Shown in pieces: positions 1-5,624 of a stretch of DNA of 36,148 nucleotides. Position 1 is the first letter of the stretch. Each line of letters opens with the position of its first letter. The notes beneath the pieces were generated by a model, which was given only the letters and a program-made list of their open reading frames with translations, searched no databases and had not been told where the DNA came from. The DNA is from a virus, in IMG/VR virus record IMGVR_UViG_3300031963_000465, positions 1 to 36,148 of that record. One strand, given 5' to 3'. The translations under genes and the position numbers were made by a program.

Positions 1-2
1 AG

Positions 3-125
3 GCTTTTCTAATTGACAATTTCGCCAACGAGTTGGCTTCAGAAAATCCTCGCTTTGATAGAAACCGCTTCGCTAATGCTTGCGGAATGACACCGATGGA
101 ATTGAACTACATTCTCACTCACTAG
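3..125 (+). CDS. 3' end of a small unknown protein (partial)
   Basis: An open frame runs in from the left edge and stops at TAG 123-125. It gives 40 visible residues including NPRFDRNRF and ending in MELNYILTH. The start lies outside the window, so full length and function are unknown. I recognise no catalytic motif. It is read in the same direction as the small-gene train that follows and is separated from it by a structured 78-nt gap. Confidence 0.6.
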   Translation, partial: AFLIDNFANELASENPRFDRNRFANACGMTPMELNYILTH

Positions 126-126
126 C

Positions 127-187
127 GTCTGCCTATCGCCCACCTTCACGGGTGGGCGGTGGGGAGGTTCTAGCCGAACGAGCAGAC
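127..187 (+). other. Nested stem-loop in the leader of the small-gene train
   Basis: An inner hairpin pairs CGCCCACC (137-144) with GGTGGGCG (151-158) across a 6-nt loop. An outer pair GTCTGC (127-132) and GCAGAC (182-187) encloses it. No T-run follows the inner stem, so it does not look like a simple intrinsic terminator. It lies between the stop at 125 and the ATG at 204. It could be a processing site, mRNA stabiliser or translational control element for the first gene. Confidence 0.4.
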
Positions 188-203
188 TCCGAAGGGATAG
201 ACA

Positions 204-416
204 ATGAGCGAGTGGCTTATCAACCGCGAGGCGGTAGAAGAACGCTTCGGACAACCTCTCACCGAAGAGGAGTGGAGCGCGGTCACCGAAGAGGTGGCAG
301 GGCGCGTGGAGAACTTCATTGAGGAAATTCTTGACGGCGTTCTTGAGATGAAAGTAAGAGAGTGCGATATGTGTCAGACGGGCTATATCCATCAGCACGA
401 GAAGGCGAGCAAGTAA
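204..416 (+). CDS. Small acidic hypothetical protein
   Basis: This 70-residue protein begins MSEWLINREAVEERFG. A mostly helical acidic body is followed by a Cys pair (CDMC) near residue 54 and a C-terminal His-rich stretch (YIHQHE), so weak metal binding is possible. AAGGGAT lies just upstream of the ATG as a ribosome site. Its TAA overlaps the ATG of the next gene (TAATG), implying translational coupling. Function is unknown. Confidence 0.75.
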   Translation: MSEWLINREAVEERFGQPLTEEEWSAVTEEVAGRVENFIEEILDGVLEMKVRECDMCQTGYIHQHEKASK

Positions 417-535
417 TGAGCAAGTGCCAACAATGCGGAGACGATAACGACCTCCTCGCACAATTCACGAAGTCGGGCGTATGCGGTAAGTGCGCCCGTG
501 CCAACCAACGCAAGGCGACTAGAGGGGGCAAGTAA
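416..535 (+). CDS. Micro zinc-ribbon protein
   Basis: This 39-residue protein, MSKCQQCGDDND..., has CxxC pairs at 4-7 and 23-26 (CGKC), the pattern of a four-cysteine zinc ribbon, followed by a basic tail (NQRKATRGGK). It starts on the stop of the previous gene and ends on the start of the next, both as TAATG. Such micro zinc ribbons usually bind DNA, RNA or protein partners, but no specific role can be assigned. Confidence 0.7.
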   Translation: MSKCQQCGDDNDLLAQFTKSGVCGKCARANQRKATRGGK

Positions 536-666
536 TGAAATCCTGGAAATGTGAAAAGTGCGGGCGCGACCTCGCACTAGAAGGAATTGACGACAACCTA
601 GCACTATGTCACCCCTGTTATTGCGAAGCAAACCTCAAGTCCGAGAGAGAGAAGGAGAACGCATAA
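535..666 (+). CDS. Micro zinc-ribbon protein
   Basis: This 43-residue protein starts MKSWKCEKCGRDL. The first CxxC is at residues 6-9 and the second pair (CHPC) is near 25-28, again a four-cysteine ribbon, with a charged C-terminus. It is coupled to both neighbours by 1-nt stop/start overlaps. It resembles the preceding gene in size and metal-site layout but not in sequence. Confidence 0.7.
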   Translation: MKSWKCEKCGRDLALEGIDDNLALCHPCYCEANLKSEREKENA

Positions 667-863
667 TGAGCGAGAAAACGGCTTATACGATACTAAGCGG
701 GGAAAGTTATGAGGTAATGGCAACAAGCGCGGAGGAGGCTCTTGCTAAGTTCTTTGTCGCTTACGGGCATACAAGCGCGGAAGACTACGAGGGTAAGGGC
801 TACGATTTAGAAAATACTGAAGATGATGTAATTGAATCCGAAACCCTAACGGAGGTAATCTAA
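666..863 (+). CDS. Small hypothetical protein with YxVxAxSxEEA motif
   Basis: This 65-residue protein begins MSEKTAYTILSGESYEV. The segment SYEVMATSAEEALAKF resembles a motif common in small phage proteins, where a beta strand is followed by an EEA-type helix. The ATG at 666 is chosen over an upstream in-frame ATG because it overlaps the previous TAA and follows a GAGAAGGAG ribosome site. The C-terminal half is acidic. Function is unknown. Confidence 0.75.
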   Translation: MSEKTAYTILSGESYEVMATSAEEALAKFFVAYGHTSAEDYEGKGYDLENTEDDVIESETLTEVI

Positions 864-1033
864 TGGAAAAGGCAACAGTATTCACGGGTTGTTTTGAGTG
901 CGACAAGGAGAGCGAAGAGTTCAACGAAGGCGCAAAGTATGTTCTGATGTATCTCGCTTCATTGTATAGCGGGCTAACGGAGACGGATATCTGGCAGGAG
1001 TTCTTTCCAGAAGAGAAGGAGGGGCAGGAGTGA
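863..1033 (+). CDS. Small acidic hypothetical protein
   Basis: This 56-residue protein starts at an ATG overlapping the previous stop, with GGAGG just upstream. It carries one CxxC-like pair (CFEC, residues 10-13), too few cysteines for a complete zinc site in a monomer. An amphipathic helix with a hydrophobic YVLMYLASLY stretch and an acidic tail follow. Function is unknown. Confidence 0.65.
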   Translation: MEKATVFTGCFECDKESEEFNEGAKYVLMYLASLYSGLTETDIWQEFFPEEKEGQE

Positions 1034-1194
1034 GCTCGATCGAATTGAAGCGCGAACTATGGGCAGGGATAGCAAAGGCGAACGGGTGGTATAGCGAGCC
1101 TTTTTTCGTTCAGGTGTGGGTAGATAAGGAGGGGCAAATTGTGGATAGTGTCTCGTTCGCAGGGCTAGACCGCGACATTATTGAAAGAGCGTAG
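1030..1194 (+). CDS. Small hypothetical protein (GTG start)
   Basis: This 54-residue protein has a GTG start overlapping the previous stop as GTGA, with GGGGCAGGA upstream. The sequence begins MSSIELKRELWAGIAKANGW, and a beta-rich C-terminal half includes FVQVWVDKEG. It is the last gene before an 87-nt gap with hairpins, so it may close the first sub-operon. Function is unknown. Confidence 0.6.
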   Translation: MSSIELKRELWAGIAKANGWYSEPFFVQVWVDKEGQIVDSVSFAGLDRDIIERA

Positions 1195-1207
1195 TGCTTT
1201 ACTATGG

Positions 1208-1255
1208 GGGAGAGTGTCGTGTACCCTCTCCCTTGTGGTAGGTCACTACGACCTA
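1208..1255 (+). terminator. Two consecutive inverted repeats in an intergenic gap
   Basis: GGGAGAG (1208-1214) pairs with CTCTCCC (1226-1232). Directly after it TAGGTC (1239-1244) pairs with GACCTA (1250-1255) across a 5-nt loop. There is no long T-run, so the first may be a weak terminator or attenuator, and the second, more operator-like repeat could bind a repressor. They sit between the first sub-operon and the strongly signalled GTG start at 1282. Confidence 0.4.
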
Positions 1256-1281
1256 ACAACAAAGAACGAGGAGGAAAGTAA

Positions 1282-1644
1282 GTGGAAACACAGGACTACA
1301 ACGGGTGGACTAACCGCGAGACTTGGGCTTTCAACTTGTGGATAGACAACGATAGAGGGTTACAAGAGATGGCGGAGGATTACGCTCGCACATCTTTAGA
1401 AAATCACCGCAACGACAACCCCGAAGAACCCGAAGCAGGGCTATCTTCGGCGGTCTATTGCCTCGAAGAGTCGCTCAAGTATTGGGCGGAGGAGGAACTC
1501 TTCACCTTTGAGAGCGTGTCTAACAACGAGGCTCTCTTCAATGTTCTCACAGATATTGGCTCGCTCTATCGTATCAACTACCGCGAGATAGCAGACTCAA
1601 TGATTTCAGAACTACTACAAGAGGAGCAGGTGGCTAATGTTTGA
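1282..1644 (+). CDS. DUF7249-like conserved phage protein
   Basis: This 120-residue protein starts METQDYNGWTNRETW, followed by NLWIDND. The GWTNxETWxxxLWxDN signature resembles a family of small phage and plasmid proteins that I associate with DUF7249; the family name is from memory. The GTG start follows a very strong ribosome site (AGGAGGAAAG). The protein is acidic and mostly helical. It overlaps the next gene by 8 nt. Its biochemical role is not established. Confidence 0.75.
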   Translation: METQDYNGWTNRETWAFNLWIDNDRGLQEMAEDYARTSLENHRNDNPEEPEAGLSSAVYCLEESLKYWAEEELFTFESVSNNEALFNVLTDIGSLYRINYREIADSMISELLQEEQVANV

Positions 1645-1747
1645 TATCTCTTTGAGTTGGGTGAGTGGCTTCGGACAGGTCATCAGCTACGCCCTGATAA
1701 TCGGCGCGGTGCTGTGGCTCTTGAGTAAGTGGGAGGTGGGCGAGTAA
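1637..1747 (+). CDS. Single-pass membrane micro-protein
   Basis: This 36-residue protein has one clear transmembrane segment, about residues 12-29 (VISYALIIGAVLWLL), and a short charged C-terminus KWEVGE. The start overlaps the previous gene by 8 nt and has GAGGAGCAGG upstream. It likely inserts in the host inner membrane. Role unknown; immunity, host takeover or a holin-like accessory are all possible. Confidence 0.6.
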   Translation: MFDISLSWVSGFGQVISYALIIGAVLWLLSKWEVGE

Positions 1748-1893
1748 TGAGCAGGGAGTTAGAAGTATTGAGAGAAGAATATAAGAGGGCGGTAGAGAGC
1801 CCAATTTTTGATGACCCAAAAGATTACTGCGTGTTGTTAGACCTAATCCAAGACCGCATCAACGAAATCGAAGAGCGTTATGCCAACTACTAG
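1747..1893 (+). CDS. Small helical hypothetical protein
   Basis: This 48-residue, highly charged, predicted all-helical protein begins MSRELEVLREEYKRAVESP and ends INEIEERYANY. It starts on the TAA of the membrane micro-protein gene (TAATG). The pattern suggests a short coiled coil or helical hairpin. Function is unknown. Confidence 0.6.
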   Translation: MSRELEVLREEYKRAVESPIFDDPKDYCVLLDLIQDRINEIEERYANY

Positions 1894-1909
1894 AGAGAGA
1901 GGGCGAGTA

Positions 1910-2032
1910 ATGAACGCTTTGAAAGAACTAGATGAGGCTATGACTAGCCTTTGGTATCAGGCAGAAATTAGCGATGAGGCTAAGTTATATTGGAACGACC
2001 TAGTGGCAAAACTAAAAGAGGAGGGCAAGTAA
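1910..2032 (+). CDS. Small helical hypothetical protein
   Basis: This 40-residue protein, MNALKELDEAMTSLWYQAEI..., ends KEEGK. The ribosome site GAGAGAGGGCG precedes the ATG. The last codons contain the GAGGGCAAGTAATGA junction element that also provides the ribosome site and start of the next gene. No recognisable domain. Confidence 0.55.
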   Translation: MNALKELDEAMTSLWYQAEISDEAKLYWNDLVAKLKEEGK

Positions 2033-2247
2033 TGAGTGAGGTCTGCTTAGTATGTAGCGGAACTTATCCGCCTAACAACTCGCTTGTGTGTGACACCTGC
2101 GAAGGAAAAGATATTATCGGCGTATATCTTGACGATAGTTTGATATGCGTTCCGTGTAGCACAACAGGCGAGGGGGAGAGGGTGACGGCGGAAGCTGTAC
2201 CCGATGGCTTCACCTGTGATGAGTGTTTGGAGGTAGTCAATGCGTGA
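2032..2247 (+). CDS. Multi-CxxC zinc-binding protein
   Basis: This 71-residue protein carries four CxxC-type pairs: CLVC (5-8), CDTC (about 20-23), CVPC (about 40-43) and CDEC (about 62-65). The number suggests two zinc ribbons. Start 2032 is chosen over an upstream in-frame ATG because it overlaps the previous TAA and follows GAGGAGGGC. The last bases overlap the next gene by 8 nt. A regulatory or nucleic-acid-binding role is plausible but unproven. Confidence 0.7.
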   Translation: MSEVCLVCSGTYPPNNSLVCDTCEGKDIIGVYLDDSLICVPCSTTGEGERVTAEAVPDGFTCDECLEVVNA

Positions 2248-2401
2248 GTATGGAATACGAAAGACAGAAACCTATTATGTCCGAGCCAATTCTGAGGAGG
2301 AGGCTAGGGCGTTAGTGGATCAAATGGACAACTCCTATGCGTGGAGTGTCAATGTGGAAGCTATTTGGGCAGGGGCAGAGGAGGAGAACGCTAATGTCTA
2401 A
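2240..2401 (+). CDS. Small hypothetical protein with EEARALV helix
   Basis: This 53-residue protein begins MREYGIRKTETYYVRANSEE. The YxVxANSEEEARALV segment resembles the beta-alpha motif seen in the 666-863 product, suggesting a related fold. It overlaps both neighbours by 8 nt. Its start lies in a 16-bp sequence repeated at the start of the 2800-2955 gene. Function unknown. Confidence 0.6.
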   Translation: MREYGIRKTETYYVRANSEEEARALVDQMDNSYAWSVNVEAIWAGAEEENANV

Positions 2402-2807
2402 GATGAAATATAAATTACCAAAGGGTGTCACGCTAGAGATACTAGACGATGACGCTCACCGAAAAGACCGCCAAGATAGTGCTTTCTATACTTGGTATGA
2501 CAGTAACAATGTCGCCTACCTTACTTATGAGGACAGGGAATACAGTGTTACCTGCGTAGGTGAGATGCGTATTCACTACAAAAACCAAGTGATTAGATAC
2601 TGTGACGACTTGGTAAATGCTGGCATAAAGAACGACAAAGACCTAGCCAAGATAGACAAAGCTGGAGGAGAGTGGATCAACAACTCTTGGTTTGAAGTCT
2701 ATGATGAAATAAATAACGACTACACAGGCGAGGTCTATCACACAGTTCAGGACGCTATTGAAAGCGTGGCTAATTGGATAGTAGATGAGGAGACTGTCAA
2801 TGCGTGA
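2394..2807 (+). CDS. Hypothetical protein
   Basis: This 137-residue protein starts MSKMKYKLPKGVTLEILDDD and is one of the largest of the early train. It looks alpha/beta and is rich in Asp, Tyr and Asn (YTWYDSNN, YTGEVYHTVQDAIESV). No known catalytic motif was recognised. Start 2394 is preferred to an in-frame ATG at 2337 because GGAGGAGAACG precedes it and it overlaps the previous stop by 8 nt. Confidence 0.7.
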   Translation: MSKMKYKLPKGVTLEILDDDAHRKDRQDSAFYTWYDSNNVAYLTYEDREYSVTCVGEMRIHYKNQVIRYCDDLVNAGIKNDKDLAKIDKAGGEWINNSWFEVYDEINNDYTGEVYHTVQDAIESVANWIVDEETVNA

Positions 2808-2955
2808 GTATTCAACCTGCCATATATGTAAAGAGGATAGCCATACCGAAGATATGGTGACAGATATATCGGGAACGCTATATTGCTATGTCTGCTCTGA
2901 CATCTGCTTAGTCTGCGGTGTCTATCAACACGACTGCGAGGGGGCGAGCGTATGA
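2800..2955 (+). CDS. Micro zinc-binding protein
   Basis: This 51-residue protein begins MREYSTCHICKED and has CHIC (7-10), CYVC, CLVC and two further cysteines, enough for one or two zinc sites. Its start shares the sequence GTCAATGCGTGAGTAT with the gene at 2240 but the two proteins diverge at once after MREY. It overlaps the next gene by 4 nt (ATGA). Confidence 0.65.
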   Translation: MREYSTCHICKEDSHTEDMVTDISGTLYCYVCSDICLVCGVYQHDCEGASV

Positions 2956-3047
2956 ACTACATCAAGAACGAGAAGGGAAGGTTGGTCTGTTGTTCTTGCG
3001 AACGCGACATAATGGAACACCACAAGAGGCGGTGTCCATATGCCTAA
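2952..3047 (+). CDS. 31-residue C2HC-type zinc finger
   Basis: The whole protein is little more than one metal site: CCSC (13-16), then HH at 23-24 and a cysteine at 28, in a basic context (HHKRRCPYA). It is coupled by an ATGA overlap upstream and an 8-nt overlap downstream. The size is near the lower limit for a gene, but phase, coupling and metal ligands support it. Confidence 0.55.
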   Translation: MNYIKNEKGRLVCCSCERDIMEHHKRRCPYA

Positions 3048-3189
3048 GTGTGGCGTGTGTGGGTGGAGCTTCTCAGATAGAACGCTGATGAAGCACGCTG
3101 AAACCCCGTGTGGGGAGGAGAGCGAGAAGGCAGGTAGATACCTGCCTGAAATAGATGACTTACTACGACAAGAGGAGGAAAGTAAATGA
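3040..3189 (+). CDS. C2HC zinc-finger micro-protein
   Basis: This 49-residue protein, MPKCGVCGWSFSDRTLMKH..., has the C-x2-C ... H-x4-C arrangement (C4, C7, H19, C24) of a classical small zinc finger with a WSF hydrophobic core. A charged helical tail follows (IDDLLRQEEESK). The tail encodes GAGGAGGAAAG, which is the ribosome site for the next gene. DNA or protein binding is likely. Confidence 0.65.
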   Translation: MPKCGVCGWSFSDRTLMKHAETPCGEESEKAGRYLPEIDDLLRQEEESK

Positions 3190-3371
3190 ACGAAGTAATG
3201 GAGTGCGCTTGTGTTGATGTCTGTGGTTGGACTAAAGACCATACGCTAGTGAAAGAGGGCGTGTGGTGGGTATGTTCTAATTGTGGAATAGAACTAGCCT
3301 ACCCTGATGAGAAAGAGCAGTTGATTTCTTTTGACTGCGATACGCACGGCGAAAGGAATTGGATTAGATGA
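3186..3371 (+). CDS. Zinc-ribbon micro-protein
   Basis: This 61-residue protein has CAC and C (residues 7, 9, 13) near the N-terminus and CSNC (about 30-33), a split four-cysteine ribbon, and an additional Cys/His pair near the end (CDTHGERNW). The ATG follows a strong ribosome site and overlaps the previous stop (ATGA). Function is unknown. Confidence 0.65.
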   Translation: MNEVMECACVDVCGWTKDHTLVKEGVWWVCSNCGIELAYPDEKEQLISFDCDTHGERNWIR

Positions 3372-3535
3372 ACAAGGAATACTATCAAGCTAAGGCAGAC
3401 CTATGTCAGAAGCTGGCTATCCAGCAGATGACAGAGGGCAACGCGAAAGAGGCAGGGGCTAACCTGATCCGTATGGTCAATGCCCTGAACGAAATCAACC
3501 TAATCAACTACAAGGAGGAGAAGGCAAGTGAGTAA
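3368..3535 (+). CDS. Small helical hypothetical protein
   Basis: This 55-residue all-helical protein begins MNKEYYQAKADLCQKLAIQQ. It has a repetitive amphipathic pattern and ends in EEKASE. ATGA overlap upstream and 8-nt overlap downstream place it in the same translationally coupled chain. No domain recognised. Confidence 0.6.
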   Translation: MNKEYYQAKADLCQKLAIQQMTEGNAKEAGANLIRMVNALNEINLINYKEEKASE

Positions 3536-3701
3536 TACAATAGAAAGAGAGGCGATGCTTACACACCTAGAGGGGTATCGTAAGTATCTACGCAAGTTAC
3601 TAAAGCAACAAGACGGAGCAGATACCTCTGTCTATGAGTTTCGAGGCGCGATTAGCGCAGTAAATAATCTCATCAGAGAAGTAAAGAAGGGCGAGGTATG
3701 A
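3528..3701 (+). CDS. Small helical hypothetical protein (GTG start)
   Basis: This 57-residue protein, MSNTIEREAMLTHLEGYRKY..., has a GTG start preceded by AAGGAGGAGAAGG. It reads as two charged helices (RKYLRKLLKQQ and ISAVNNLIREVKKG) and may be nucleic-acid binding given its basic character. It overlaps the next gene as ATGA. Confidence 0.6.
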   Translation: MSNTIEREAMLTHLEGYRKYLRKLLKQQDGADTSVYEFRGAISAVNNLIREVKKGEV

Positions 3702-3928
3702 AACTCATCAACTTTTATGAGGTAATGGACCGCAAAGGAGATATTGCGTGGGGAGGAGCGAGCGTAACCGATGCGGTGGAGTGGTTTAGACGAGGCTTAG
3801 ATAACTCTATCTTTGTATCAGTGTGGGACGAGAGTAATGGGGAAGACCCCGTGTTAGTCACCGACAAGATAGAAGTTACTGCCCTCGTGCTGGCTACGAT
3901 TACGAGCGAGAGGGAGAGAGGGCGATGA
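3698..3928 (+). CDS. Small hypothetical protein
   Basis: This 76-residue alpha/beta protein, MKLINFYEVMDRKGDIAWGG..., includes a TDAVEWFRRG helix and a VSVWDESNGEDPVLVTD strand-turn-strand. It looks like a compact single domain. No active-site motif is recognisable. ATGA overlaps on both sides. Confidence 0.7.
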   Translation: MKLINFYEVMDRKGDIAWGGASVTDAVEWFRRGLDNSIFVSVWDESNGEDPVLVTDKIEVTALVLATITSERERGR

Positions 3929-4011
3929 TACTCTTGGGCGTAGTGATAGTCTGTATCCTTGTTTATATTCTAATTGTATGGGAGCATAAGCTCAATGAAC
4001 GAGATAGATAG
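3925..4011 (+). CDS. 28-residue membrane micro-protein
   Basis: MILLGVVIVCILVYILIVW is a nearly pure transmembrane helix followed by a charged tail (EHKLNERDR). It starts in an ATGA overlap and overlaps the next gene by 17 nt. The preceding GAGAGAGGGCG gives a ribosome site. Its position two genes before the transglycosylase-like gene could indicate a lysis or envelope role, but this is a guess. Confidence 0.5.
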   Translation: MILLGVVIVCILVYILIVWEHKLNERDR

Positions 4012-4300
4012 AAGGGTGGATACTGCCCTCAGAGAGGCAGTTCGCCAACGCAACTACCGAAGGATAAGAGATCGAGCTTTGTCTAGGCTGAAGAAACTTC
4101 ACCCTGACGATTACGCTCGACTATTAGAAGAGGAGAGGGCGAGAGATGAAGCTGAAGGCAAGAAGTGGCTGGACATTAGTGGCACTACCCGTACTGACAT
4201 TAGTCTTCACCTACCTACACATAGACAAGACAGTTCATATAGACCTAAACAAGCCAACACAGATGAGCAGGACGAAGGCAACGTGGGAGGAGAAGAATGA
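3995..4300 (+). CDS. Basic hypothetical protein with long out-of-frame overlap
   Basis: This 101-residue protein begins MNEIDRRVDTALREAVRQRN. The first 70 residues form a basic, Arg-rich helical domain (RRIRDRALSRLKKLHPDDY) ending near EGKKWLDISG. The last 50 residues, low in complexity and hydrophilic, are encoded in the 155 nt shared with the downstream transglycosylase-like gene in another frame. Start 3995 is preferred to 3974 because it keeps overlap with the previous gene short. Possibly nucleic-acid binding. Confidence 0.6.
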   Translation: MNEIDRRVDTALREAVRQRNYRRIRDRALSRLKKLHPDDYARLLEEERARDEAEGKKWLDISGTTRTDISLHLPTHRQDSSYRPKQANTDEQDEGNVGGEE

Positions 4301-4577
4301 GAACAGGAAGCTGGCAAAGCAATACGCGTGGGTTGCGTTTGGTTGGAGAGGACGAGAATGGACGTGCCTCAACACCCTTTGGACCCGTGAAAGTAGGTTT
4401 GACCACTACGCACAGAACCCAACTAGCTCAGCTAGAGGCATCGCTCAGATGCTTGGAGAGAGAAGTCGAGAGCCTTCACTCCAAATACTGCGAGGCTTAC
4501 GTTACATTGACAAGCGTTATGGATCACCTTGTAAAGCTCTTAGCCATTGGAAAAGGGCTAAGCCTCACCACTACTGA
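4146..4577 (+). CDS. Membrane-anchored lytic-transglycosylase-like protein
   Basis: This 143-residue protein has an N-terminal signal anchor at about residues 9-25 (WTLVALPVLTLVFTYL) and a C-terminal lysozyme-like domain. The motif LWTRESRFDHYAQNP contains the likely catalytic Glu82, followed by SSARGIAQMLGE and GLRYIDKRYGSPCKALSHW, a pattern typical of actinobacterial SLT-type or aggregation-promoting-factor-type domains. It should cleave peptidoglycan glycan strands outside the membrane. The ATG follows GAGGAGAGGGCGAG. It is far from the holin/endolysin cassette, suggesting a separate envelope role or a second lysis factor. Confidence 0.8.
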   Translation: MKLKARSGWTLVALPVLTLVFTYLHIDKTVHIDLNKPTQMSRTKATWEEKNENRKLAKQYAWVAFGWRGREWTCLNTLWTRESRFDHYAQNPTSSARGIAQMLGERSREPSLQILRGLRYIDKRYGSPCKALSHWKRAKPHHY

Positions 4578-4585
4578 GGAGGATA

Positions 4586-4747
4586 ATGTTTAGATATTGG
4601 TTGCTCTTTGGTATGAGAATGGGTTGGATAAGTAAGCCATACTGTATGACCCACGATGGGAACTATGAGTTTATGACAGAGGAAGAGCGTGAGGAGTGGG
4701 ACGCAGGTGGCGACCCTTGCCATACCGCAATTTCTATATTAGAATAA
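4586..4747 (+). CDS. Small hypothetical protein with CMTHDG...GGDPC motif
   Basis: This 53-residue protein begins MFRYWLLFGMRMGWISKPYC. It contains CMTHDG, a run of acidic residues (EEEREEWDAGGDPC) and a Cys/His pair, resembling small proteins common in actinobacteriophages. The ribosome site GAGGAGGATA lies just upstream. It is the last gene of the early plus-strand train, immediately before the double hairpin. Confidence 0.7.
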   Translation: MFRYWLLFGMRMGWISKPYCMTHDGNYEFMTEEEREEWDAGGDPCHTAISILE

Positions 4748-4749
4748 GG

Positions 4750-4819
4750 ATTACTGATCCCCTTTGACATCAGTAATAAATAACCCCGCAGATCAAGAGT
4801 GCTAACTGCGGGGTTATTT
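4750..4819. terminator. Double-hairpin bidirectional terminator
   Basis: Two perfect hairpins abut. ATTACTGAT (4750-4758) pairs with ATCAGTAAT (4769-4777). AAATAACCCCGCAG (4778-4791) pairs with CTGCGGGGTTATTT (4806-4819), a 14-bp stem. The second is followed by T-rich sequence on the plus strand and preceded by A-rich sequence that reads as U-rich on the minus strand. It separates converging operons and should stop both. Confidence 0.85.
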
Positions 4820-4995
4820 TATTTGTCTTTGTCTGTTGAATAGAAGCCTGATCCCCTGAACGAAAGAGGAGGAGAGGACCAGACCCTATTCATCATTTCG
4901 CCACACGAGCAGAAGGGGTTGCTCGCTTCAGCGTGGATAGACCTATCAACTTCGGAGGTTAGCTGACAGGTCGGACACTTGTATTCATAAATCAC
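4819..4995 (-). CDS. FmdB-family zinc-ribbon protein
   Basis: This 58-residue protein begins MIYEYKCPTCQ. Cysteines at 7, 10, 29 and 31 form the zinc ribbon, and the C-terminus FRGSGFYSTD matches the conserved tail of FmdB-type putative regulatory proteins. The GTG start overlaps the sigma-like gene stop (GTGA). The stop codon lies in the right arm edge of the terminator. The second CxxC is reduced to CxC, a small departure from the usual family pattern. Probable transcriptional or protein-binding accessory factor; the family's biochemistry is poorly known. Confidence 0.75.
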   Translation of the reverse strand: MIYEYKCPTCQLTSEVDRSIHAEASNPFCSCGEMMNRVWSSPPLSFRGSGFYSTDKDK

Positions 4996-5624
4996 TGATA
5001 AGGACTTTCGCCACCAAGATTATTCTGTAATCTGCGTAGAGAGTTCTGACATCTACGATCAGCAGTAGAGGTAGCACACTCTAGGTAGGTAGCTAACTCT
5101 TGGAGTGTAAGGTTCTCGTGGTATCTCTTGATGAGAATATCTTTGTCCATCACATCTAGTTTGAGGTACGCCTTCTTGATATCAATGAGCGTGGCGAGCA
5201 GGTTGCCACCTTCAGCAGGAGCAGACTGCTTCTTTGGTTGCCCATCGTTGATGAGGTTTTGAGCCTGTTCTAATACTGTGTTATCTACAACGGAGGCGAT
5301 AACGTGGGGAAGAAGTTGGGCTATGACGACAGTATCGTAGAAGGCTTCATCAGTAAGTTTATATCCGCTACGAGTAGCCTTCTCCCTGCGAGCGTAGCGT
5401 TCTGCGTGACGCTTCATCTGCCACGCCATACGCTTCTCGTTGATGACTCGCTGGACTGTGTTCTCTTCCGATAGTAATTGGTTGAAGTGTTCTGCTCGTG
5501 AGTAATACCACGACCAGCACTCTTGAACTACATCTTCTCGCTCAACAAAGTTGCGGTATCTACTGAAGATAGTTCTAGCTACGCTAAAGACTATATCAGG
5601 AGCTGATGGGTGTGTTTCTGTCAT
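4992..5624 (-). CDS. Sigma-70-like RNA polymerase sigma factor
   Basis: This 210-residue protein has an N-terminal sigma region 2-like helical segment (REDVVQECWSWYYSRAEHF, around residues 29-47) and a C-terminal region 4-like helix-turn-helix (about 155-205; NLTLQELATYLECATSTADR). The linker contains low-complexity Pro/Ala. It would redirect host RNA polymerase to phage promoters, or act as a DNA-binding regulator derived from a sigma factor. It sits near the end of the replication operon, coupled to FmdB-like and small genes. Family assignment is from motif layout only. Confidence 0.7.
   Translation of the reverse strand: MTETHPSAPDIVFSVARTIFSRYRNFVEREDVVQECWSWYYSRAEHFNQLLSEENTVQRVINEKRMAWQMKRHAERYARREKATRSGYKLTDEAFYDTVVIAQLLPHVIASVVDNTVLEQAQNLINDGQPKKQSAPAEGGNLLATLIDIKKAYLKLDVMDKDILIKRYHENLTLQELATYLECATSTADRRCQNSLRRLQNNLGGESPYQ

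Noticed and set aside
39-461. 140-residue open frame on the minus strand across the first small genes
   Set aside because: It crosses the hairpin and three coupled plus-strand genes with their own ribosome sites and zinc motifs; no domain pattern is seen.
4297-4593. 98-residue plus-strand frame starting in an ATGA overlap
   Set aside because: It lies inside the transglycosylase-like domain in another frame. The other frame has conserved catalytic motifs, while this one is featureless apart from a tempting start position.
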